Source of the DNA: Candidatus Brocadiia bacterium
GTDB lineage: Bacteria; Planctomycetota; PUPC01; DSUN01
DNA: 8,187 nt
Assembly: GCA_016782825.1 (NCBI GenBank)
Contig: JADHXT010000144.1
Location: 1-8,187, forward strand
Direction: 5' to 3'
Shown here piece after piece: positions 1 through 6,300 of this stretch (its first letter is position 1; every line of letters starts with the position of its first letter). Under the pieces are notes generated by a model. That model made no database searches, was not told the DNA's origin, and worked only from the letters and a program-made list of their open reading frames with translations. A program made the translations under genes and the position numbers.

Positions 1-602
1 AGCGGCCCGCACTGGTGCGCGGGTGGGAGCGGATGTTCCTCGACATGGTCGAGCGGCCTGAGTGGGTGCACTTCCTCAGCCGCACGTTCACCGACTTCTA
101 CCGCGAAGACTACGCCCGTGCCGCCGAGGCAACGAATGGCAGGATCGACCTCTACCTCGTCATCAGCGACCTGGGTTCCCAGGCAGGACCGCTCATCTCC
201 TTGCCGATGTTCCGCGAGTTCGTCGCACCGTATCTCAAGGAGATGATCGACTGCATCCACGGCCTGGGAGCGAAGGCTTTGTTTCATAGCTGCGGCGCGA
301 TAGGGCCATTCATCCCGAACCTGATCGCACTAGGCGTGGACGTCTTGGACCCGATCCAGCCGGTGGGGGCGGAGATGGCGCCGGAGCGGCTCGAGGCCGA
401 CTTCGGCGACCGGCTGAGCTTCCACGGAGGCATCGACATGCAGCATCTGCTGCCGCACGGCTCGCCCCAGCAGGTCCGCGACGAGGCCCGCAGGTACTGC
501 GAGACGCTCGGCCGCAATGGCGGCTACATCCTTGGCCCCGCCCACCTGTTCCAGCCGGATGTGCCGCCGGAGAACATACTCGCCGTGTACCAGGCCCTAT
601 GA
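1..602 (+). CDS. URO-D superfamily protein, methyltransferase-like (C-terminal half, 5' end outside window)
   Basis: About 199 residues are visible. The frame is open at base 3 and ends with TGA at 600-602. Full-length relatives are roughly 340-400 residues, so about half is missing and the first in-window GTG (base 15) is unlikely to be the true start. The sequence shows the uroporphyrinogen decarboxylase TIM-barrel fold: a GAKALFHSCG segment (HSC at 285-293), GVDVLDPIQP, HGGIDMQ followed by GSPQQV, and the ending HLFQPDVPPENILAVY. The His-x-Cys pair matches the first two zinc ligands of corrinoid-dependent methyltransferases such as MtaA/MtbA and is not a HemE feature. The third ligand, Cys in MtaA, is not obvious: the corresponding region reads LGPAH, so His may substitute. 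The likely role is cytoplasmic methyl transfer on an unknown substrate rather than heme synthesis. Family assignment is firm, substrate unknown. Confidence 0.88.
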   Translation, partial: RPALVRGWERMFLDMVERPEWVHFLSRTFTDFYREDYARAAEATNGRIDLYLVISDLGSQAGPLISLPMFREFVAPYLKEMIDCIHGLGAKALFHSCGAIGPFIPNLIALGVDVLDPIQPVGAEMAPERLEADFGDRLSFHGGIDMQHLLPHGSPQQVRDEARRYCETLGRNGGYILGPAHLFQPDVPPENILAVYQAL

Positions 603-624
603 CGCATTGCGTCGCGGAAGAAGA

Positions 625-669
625 GCTCGATGTCCCATCGCCTGGCGTACCTGTGGATGGGACGCGAGC
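625..669. terminator. Inverted repeat between convergent genes, possible bidirectional terminator
   Basis: GTCCCATC (632-639) is perfectly complementary to GATGGGAC (656-663) across a 16-base loop. An outer stem GCTCG (625-629) pairs with CGAGC (665-669). Between the stems T631 can form a wobble pair with G664 and A630 is bulged. It lies 22 bases after the URO-D stop and 50 bases beyond the stop of the convergent glycosidase gene, which is where a shared terminator would be expected. No T-run follows on either strand, so it is not a classical intrinsic terminator. The rest of 603-719 shows no gene. Confidence 0.45.
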
Positions 670-719
670 GGCACAAGGCAGATGCTCGAAGATGCTGGAC
701 AGCAGACAGGGAGGCCAGC

Positions 720-3272
720 TTAGGGCAGGGCGCCGGTGAGGCGCTGGATGCCGGGGGCGCGGGCGATCTCCTTGCCGTCGCACAGGACGCGTAGCCCCGC
801 GCCCTTGCCATACCGAGCGCCCGTCTTGTCCCAGACGATGGTGACGGTCCGGCCGCGATAGGGCACGCCGTCGAGGCAGAAGTAGTCCCACGCCTCGGCC
901 GGCACCAGGGGGTTGACCTCGACCGTGTCGTCGTCGCGGGGCCGCAGGCCGACGAGGCCGGTGATGACCAGGTCGCAGAAGGTCGAGTGGTTGTAGTCTT
1001 TGCCGCGCTCCACGCCGCCTTTGCCGGCGTCCCACGTGCCGTTCTTCCACGACTTGAGCCGCGTGCGCGAGATCCAGTCGCCCGTGTGCGGGTTCAGGTT
1101 CTCATCAATCCAGGGCACCACGCGGCCGGCGTCGCGCTTGAGGCGATGGCACTTGGCGTAGGTCTTGAGCAAGGCAAGGTAGTCCTTCGGGCCGATGTGG
1201 TCCTGGGGCGGGCCGTTGAGCAGGTTGGCCAGTGCCGTGAGGGTGATCGAGGTGGCGTAGGGCCAGCTCGGGCCGTTCCACTGGCACTCGTGGCCCCGGT
1301 AGGACACGGCGAACTTCGGGTGTCGTTGCTCGGCCGTGGTGGGGCCGAAGGGGGCGAGGAAGCCCTGCGGGTCCAGGAGCTGCCGCCACGCGACGGCCTG
1401 GGGCGGGTCGGGCAGGCCGACGTACCAGGGCGTGTAGCCGTGGAGTTCGCGGACGTCGGCCAGCGCGACCGCGGCCTGGCCCTTGCGGTCGCGGCGCAGG
1501 ACCTTGTAGAACTGGGCATTGCTGTCCCAGAGGGTCGCCTGCACCAGGCGCTTGATCTCGGCGGCCTTGCCGCGGAACTCCTTTGCCACGTCGGGCTTGC
1601 CCGCGAGGCCGGCGATGCGCGCGATGGCCAGCGCGTCGCCGTACATGTAGGAGTTGATCGTCGCGCGGTAGCCGCTGCCGCCGATCGAGACCTCCATGCC
1701 GTCGCGATCGTCAATCTGCCAGAACAGGCCGCTGGGGCCGCGGCGGCTCTTCTCCCAGGCGGCGTAGTTGGCCATGAGGTCGGGCAACAGGTCCACGAGC
1801 AGCTCGCGATTGGGGCGCACGCGGTGGCGCGCCCAGAGGGCGTCGGCGGCCCAGAAGCTGTAGCGCCGCGGCCCGCCGCCCTTGCGGAACCAGAAGACCG
1901 CGTAGTCGTCCAGGTACTTCGGCTCGCGCAGCCAGCGGCCCTCGTAGAAATGGTGGCCGGCCGGGCAACTGATCGTGTTGTGCTTCCCCGCCCAGCCGAC
2001 CTTCGGCAGGAACTCGGTGATGACGAAGCCGTCGGGCGTCTGCTTGATGTGCTTGCGGTAGGTCCACCAGCGGAAGTAGTAAATCTCCTCCAGTTCCTTG
2101 TCGGGACACTCGAACCGGGGGATGTTCGCCCGCAGGAAGTCCCACGCGGCAGCGTTGGGCACGTGCTGGGGGTAAAGCTCCTCGTCGTGCTCGTTGAAGC
2201 GGTCCACGTAGGGCTTGAAGCTATCTGGCTTGAGGACGGCAGGCTGGGGCGGCCACAGGTCGCGGCCTTCGTGAATGGCCACGCCGATCTGCTCGACTTT
2301 GCCCTTGCGCCCGTTGTACCACAGCAGCCAGCGTCCGTTGCCGCCTTCGCCCGCCGAAGCTGGGCTTCGTCGCCCACGCGAAGGCGGGTGGAAGATGGCG
2401 TAGGGCTTGTAGCAGGCGTCGCTGTCCCAGGCTCCCTTGACGGGGAAGAGGATGGGATTGGCGGGGTGGCGCTCCCAGGCGGTGAGGCCGTCGCGCGAGC
2501 GGGCGAGGCCGATCTGGGCGAGGTGCTCGTTGGCAAAGCCGATGTAGAACATCACGTGCCAGCCGCCCTCGCGGATGACCTGGCAGGCCGTGACCTTGTG
2601 CTTCTCCCACGCGCTCTTGGGGTCGGCCTGGAACACGGGGTTGCCGGGGTGCTTCGTCCATTTCAGGCCGTCGGGGCTGGTGGCGTAGCCGATGGCGTTG
2701 GGCTCGTATTGCTCGCCGCCTGAGTACCACATGCGGTACTGCTGCCGCTCCTCGTCCCAGAGCACGTGCGGGCACATGACCGCGATGTTCTTCTCCCAGC
2801 CCGGCTCGGCGCCGAGCACGGGGGTCTTGCTCATCCGCGTCCAGGCCACGCCGTCCTTGCTGGTCGCGTAGCCGATCCAGGAGCGGCCGGACGCCTGGCC
2901 TGTGTACCACATGTGGTACGTGTCGCCGCGCTTGAGCACGCTCGGGCGGTTGAGGCCCTTCTCCCACGGCGTGTCAGGGTTGGGGCTGAGGACGATCTTC
3001 GGCTCGCCCCACGCCAGGCCGTTGGCGCTTTCGGCCAGGGCCAGGCTGGCTTTGGGCCGCCACGAGAACCACATGCGGAACCTGTCGCCCTCGCGCAGCA
3101 CCGAGATGTCGAAACACGTGCCGAGCTTTCCGCCGAGGACTGGGCCGCCCTCGTGCTTGCGCCAGCCTCCCGCCGCACCGCTCATAGTCTGTCCTTTCTC
3201 CTGTGTCGCGGCCGCTAGTGGGCACGCCAGAGCGGCCAACGCGAGCCACGCCAAGTGAGTCGTCGGTTCCAT
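720..3272 (-). CDS. Two-domain putative glycoside hydrolase: GH43/GH130-like propeller fused to trehalase/GH63-like barrel
   Basis: The protein has 850 residues. Residues about 35-340 form a five-bladed propeller: a W-Y/F-S/T/N-G strand motif recurs (MWFSW 67, MWYTG 121, MWYSG 181, MFYIG 241, LWYNG 317), most blades followed by IG-x-A-x-S-x-DG. D55 in GTCFD and KPYAIF (289-294) are candidate active-site positions by analogy with GH43/GH32/GH130 folds. Residues about 375-780 resemble (alpha/alpha)6 domains of GH63/MGH1-like and trehalase-like enzymes: GLFWQIDDRDGME (515-527), HECQWNGPSWPYATS (661-675) and DYNHSTFCDLVITGLVG (759-775). A beta-rich tail of about 70 residues closes the protein. 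Activity is probably glycan hydrolysis; the substrate is unknown and no catalytic pair is proven. ATG at 3272 has GGAG 8 bases upstream and is followed by a hydrophobic stretch (LAWLALAALACPLAAA) resembling a signal peptide, but the n-region has no Lys or Arg. ATG at 3185 (M30) is a serious alternative start. The gene lies 98 bp downstream of the large secreted protein on the same strand, probably in one operon. Confidence 0.85.
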   Translation of the reverse strand: MEPTTHLAWLALAALACPLAAATQEKGQTMSGAAGGWRKHEGGPVLGGKLGTCFDISVLREGDRFRMWFSWRPKASLALAESANGLAWGEPKIVLSPNPDTPWEKGLNRPSVLKRGDTYHMWYTGQASGRSWIGYATSKDGVAWTRMSKTPVLGAEPGWEKNIAVMCPHVLWDEERQQYRMWYSGGEQYEPNAIGYATSPDGLKWTKHPGNPVFQADPKSAWEKHKVTACQVIREGGWHVMFYIGFANEHLAQIGLARSRDGLTAWERHPANPILFPVKGAWDSDACYKPYAIFHPPSRGRRSPASAGEGGNGRWLLWYNGRKGKVEQIGVAIHEGRDLWPPQPAVLKPDSFKPYVDRFNEHDEELYPQHVPNAAAWDFLRANIPRFECPDKELEEIYYFRWWTYRKHIKQTPDGFVITEFLPKVGWAGKHNTISCPAGHHFYEGRWLREPKYLDDYAVFWFRKGGGPRRYSFWAADALWARHRVRPNRELLVDLLPDLMANYAAWEKSRRGPSGLFWQIDDRDGMEVSIGGSGYRATINSYMYGDALAIARIAGLAGKPDVAKEFRGKAAEIKRLVQATLWDSNAQFYKVLRRDRKGQAAVALADVRELHGYTPWYVGLPDPPQAVAWRQLLDPQGFLAPFGPTTAEQRHPKFAVSYRGHECQWNGPSWPYATSITLTALANLLNGPPQDHIGPKDYLALLKTYAKCHRLKRDAGRVVPWIDENLNPHTGDWISRTRLKSWKNGTWDAGKGGVERGKDYNHSTFCDLVITGLVGLRPRDDDTVEVNPLVPAEAWDYFCLDGVPYRGRTVTIVWDKTGARYGKGAGLRVLCDGKEIARAPGIQRLTGALP
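2341..2387. repeat. Palindromic (REP-like) element in frame inside the glycosidase gene
   Basis: CCGCCTTCGC (2341-2350) and GCGAAGGCGG (2378-2387) form a perfect 10-bp inverted repeat. Nested inside, CGAAGC (2355-2360) and GCTTCG (2364-2369) form a second perfect stem around TGG. The minus strand reads through it as residues 296-311 (PPSRGRRSPASAGEGG), an Arg/Gly/Ser/Pro-rich loop between the KPYAIF strand and the RWLLWYNG strand of the last propeller blade. The flanking protein reads naturally without it. Its layout resembles small GC-rich palindromes dispersed through some bacterial genomes (REP/RPE type). No second copy is in this window, so multi-copy status is untested. Confidence 0.65.
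3192..3202 (-). promoter_or_regulatory. Internal ribosome-binding site before M30 of the glycosidase
   Basis: On the minus strand AGGAG (3198-3202) and AAAGGA (3192-3197) precede the ATG at 3183-3185, with 12 and 6 bases of spacing. This is a better Shine-Dalgarno arrangement than the GGAG (3281-3284) before the upstream ATG at 3272. In the longer frame the same bases encode TQEKGQT, directly after the signal-peptide-like segment. It supports either a cytoplasmic protein starting at M30 or two products. Confidence 0.5.
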
Positions 3273-3304
3273 TGCGCCGTCTCCGTTCGCGTGTCATTCG
3301 CCAG

Positions 3305-3335
3305 TGGTCAGCACGCGGTCCACGCGCTGCTGCCA
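3305..3335 (-). other. Hairpin in the 98-bp gap between the two minus-strand genes
   Basis: CAGCA-CGCG (3309-3317) pairs with CGCG-c-TGCTG (3323-3332) around a 5-base loop with one bulged base. TGG (3305-3307) and CCA (3333-3335) extend it if T3308 is bulged, giving about 12 pairs. No T-run follows. It could be a partial terminator, attenuator or RNA-processing site that sets the ratio of the two products. The same gap (3273-3370) also contains the perfect palindrome ATCGCGCGAT (3361-3370) directly beside the stop codon of the upstream gene. No gene is seen in the gap. Confidence 0.35.
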
Positions 3336-3370
3336 ATCGCGCAGGGGGTTCGTGCGCCACATCGCGCGAT

Positions 3371-6300
3371 TCACTTCCCATCCACGAAATGCCAGCGACC
3401 CCAGAGTTGGGGCATGAGCATGGCTTCTGAGGGCACATCACTGGTGATGGCGGTGCCCTTGTTGCACCAGTACACGCGCTGCGATGTATGGGACCCATCT
3501 CCACGCAGCACGCCGATATCAGCCTTCACCTTCATCCCGACGACAGGCTCAAGGCCGAGGGCGGCAAGAGGAACCGAGATTTCATGTCCGCCCTTCTCCA
3601 CCGCGAGTTGGGCCTGATCGCTCACATCATCCACTCGGTCGATATGGATCGTCCGCCAGGGCGAGGAGAAGGACACAGGATCCCTGGTGCCAGGTACCAC
3701 CGCCCGGTAAACGAGCGCCAAAGTCCTGCCTTTGACCTTGGTAATGAGCAACCGGATGTCTCCCTTCACTGGGTCCGCCCTTTTCGGGTCAGCCTTGGGA
3801 TCCGCGCCGATCATGATATCAAGCGCGCCACCTGTCTTGAACGCCGCATTCGCCATCTCGCCCGAGTTCCTCAGAAGCTCTGGCTCGCTCGTGCGCCAGG
3901 CCGCGTAGAGCTTGCCGCCTGACACACACACGGCCGCAGACACATTGTAGGGTCTGCTCTTGGAGTCGAGCCACGCTGCCACACCGCGCTTGTCCACCGC
4001 TGCCCAATCCGATCCCTTCCACTCATCGAGCTTGCCGTCCACAACGGGGGCCGTGTTGCGGATGGCGACGTTGAGCGTGCGACTGCCTTCCTGCTTCTGC
4101 CGGGCCAACTCCCGCTGGGTGTGATACTCGCGGGCAGCGATCATGTCCTTTTCGCTGATCTGGATTCGCTGGGTTGGCAAGCGCCGTATCGTGTCCAGAT
4201 TGTCGACGCGCACCAGGGTCGTACGCCCGCCGTCGACGATGTAGACATTGCCGTCTTCGGTTTGAGTGATGGAGGGCCAGAAGTTCTCATCGTGCGTTGA
4301 GACCTTGTTGAGCTTCATGTTCCGCGTGGCCACGGGCATATGCCAGGACTTGCCCACGCGCACGTCCTGGAAGATGCTTGCCACGAAGAGACCATCGACG
4401 GTGAACATGTACATCGGCCCCATGTTGCCGTTGACCACCCAGCAAGGCCCAGCGTCGCTATTCTTCGGAGTGATGAAGCTGCCAAGAAGCCGCGTGGGTC
4501 CGATGATCTGACCTGGCATCTCCGCCACCGGAGCTTCGTGAGAGGGATGCAGACCGGGCCAGAGGTTCGGGTAGGACCACTTCGTCTCGCCCTTTAGCGC
4601 TCCGGAAACGGAGTACTGATGGAAGGGTTTGATGCCATTCGTAGCGACGACCCAGCCATCGTCGGTAACGAGCGCCTGATCCCCGCCGCTGCTCGCCGGG
4701 CCCTGGACGCCCGTGGCTGCCACCTTCCCCGCGGTCAGATCGTAGACAGGCACACCCCTATCAAAACGAATCGGCTTGTAGACCATGGTCTTCTCGTTCA
4801 CCCGTGAGACGACGACGCGAAGGTCCGGCATCACCGTCACTCCACCACTGCTCGCATTGACCATATTGACCTCATCAGGCTGCATGCGAGCGTCGACATT
4901 CCAATCGGTCCAAGAGAACAGAGCCCTGTTCTGCCACCAGTTCCCCTTGGGGTCCACGCCCTTTGGCCAACGCTTGAGGAACTCCGGCTCTTTCAGCTTG
5001 CCCCACCCCCGGTTGCCGCCCGCAACAGAGCCTATGGCAGCCACAGGAACGGCCCCGCCCCGCTTGTCGAGCCAGATTGTGGCAATCCCCGCGCCATTCG
5101 TGGGGTTGGAGGTGTGCCAGTTGGAGAAGTAGCGTCTGCCATTGACGTAGTGCGGCATCTCTGGCAGGCCGTTACAGCCGAAAGCGTCCGGAGGAAACGC
5201 ATCACCCTTCTGCTTGCGGTAGAGCACTGAAACCAGCTTGTCCTTGCCCTTCTTCCAGTCGAGCTCGAATTCCATGGCGCTGAAGTAGAACCTGGTCTTG
5301 TCCGTGTGATCGAGGGTGCCTCCGCCGCCATACATGGATGGACCGTAGAATGCCTTGAGAAGTTTTCCCTCTTGGTCCCAGACGCTGACCCGCTTGGGTT
5401 GCATGTCAGCCTCTGCCACCCACAGGCGACCTCTCTCATCTATCGTGAGACCTGAAGGGCTGTTCATGTGCAAACGATCATAGGGACCGGCTTTGGGCAT
5501 GCCGGGCTTGCCTATCTTGCGTAGCGGCTCGCCCTCAGGCTTGAAGACTTTGACCTGATGACTCCTGCCACGGTCGGAGACGTAGATGTTGCCCTGTCTG
5601 TCGAACGCGATCTGCTGAGGCTCTTCGAGATCGCGGACCAGGACTCTTGGTTCAGGCAGTTTGGGATTCTGCGCGACAGGCTGCGGGAACATGTACCGCC
5701 TGAGCTCCTTCCCCGCGAGGACGAACAGACGGCCCTGAACGTCAAAGGCGACGCCGCTCGGCTTCTTGACACCTACTGTTCCCAGAACCTTGCCGCCCTT
5801 GGCGTTGATGAAGAGCAGTTGATTCACCGCGGGCAGGCTGCAGACCATAAGACCATTGTGTACCGCGATGCCGGCAAGGGCTGCATCCGCTTTGCTCTTG
5901 AACCCATACTTGACGACCTGCTTGTCTCCCTGACGTGTCAAAGCGGTAAGACGCAACTCCTTGTCCCAACCAGAGCCGACATAGAGATACGTCTTGGCGT
6001 CGGCCTCTCGACCCTTGTCTCGAGCCAGGTGCTGCGCGCCGGTCCATCCGCCGCCGATGTGAGCGCGCCCTCCCCGCTTCCTGCCTTCGAGATCAACCCA
6101 GATGAGGCCGTGTCCACCTTCGGCCACGTGACTGCCAATGAACACCAGAGGAGTTCCGCCAGGGGCCTTGTTTCCCGGAACAAACTCCACGCAGTTTGGA
6201 GGGGTGTGATTGGTGGTCCATCCGCCTGTATTGTCATTGGTGGTCCAGGCCGGGGAGCCGGCATTGTAGACGGAGAACTCCAGATGCAGGTCAAGCTCCT

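Noticed and set aside
1..602. Calling this gene hemE (uroporphyrinogen decarboxylase of heme synthesis).
   Set aside because: The HSC pair and the HGGIDMQ / HLFQPDVPPEN ending fit the methyltransferase-like paralogues rather than HemE, and no heme gene is nearby.
310..1050. Open frame of 246 codons on the minus strand across the convergent junction.
   Set aside because: It overlaps the conserved C-terminal half of the URO-D gene and the 3' end of the glycosidase in another frame, and is a low-complexity Arg/Pro/Ala-rich product.
987..2723. Open frame of 578 codons on the plus strand, antisense to the glycosidase.
   Set aside because: It lies wholly within a well-supported gene, is dominated by Ala/Val/Gly/Leu/Arg/Glu as expected from reading high-GC3 codons backwards, and has no domain motif.
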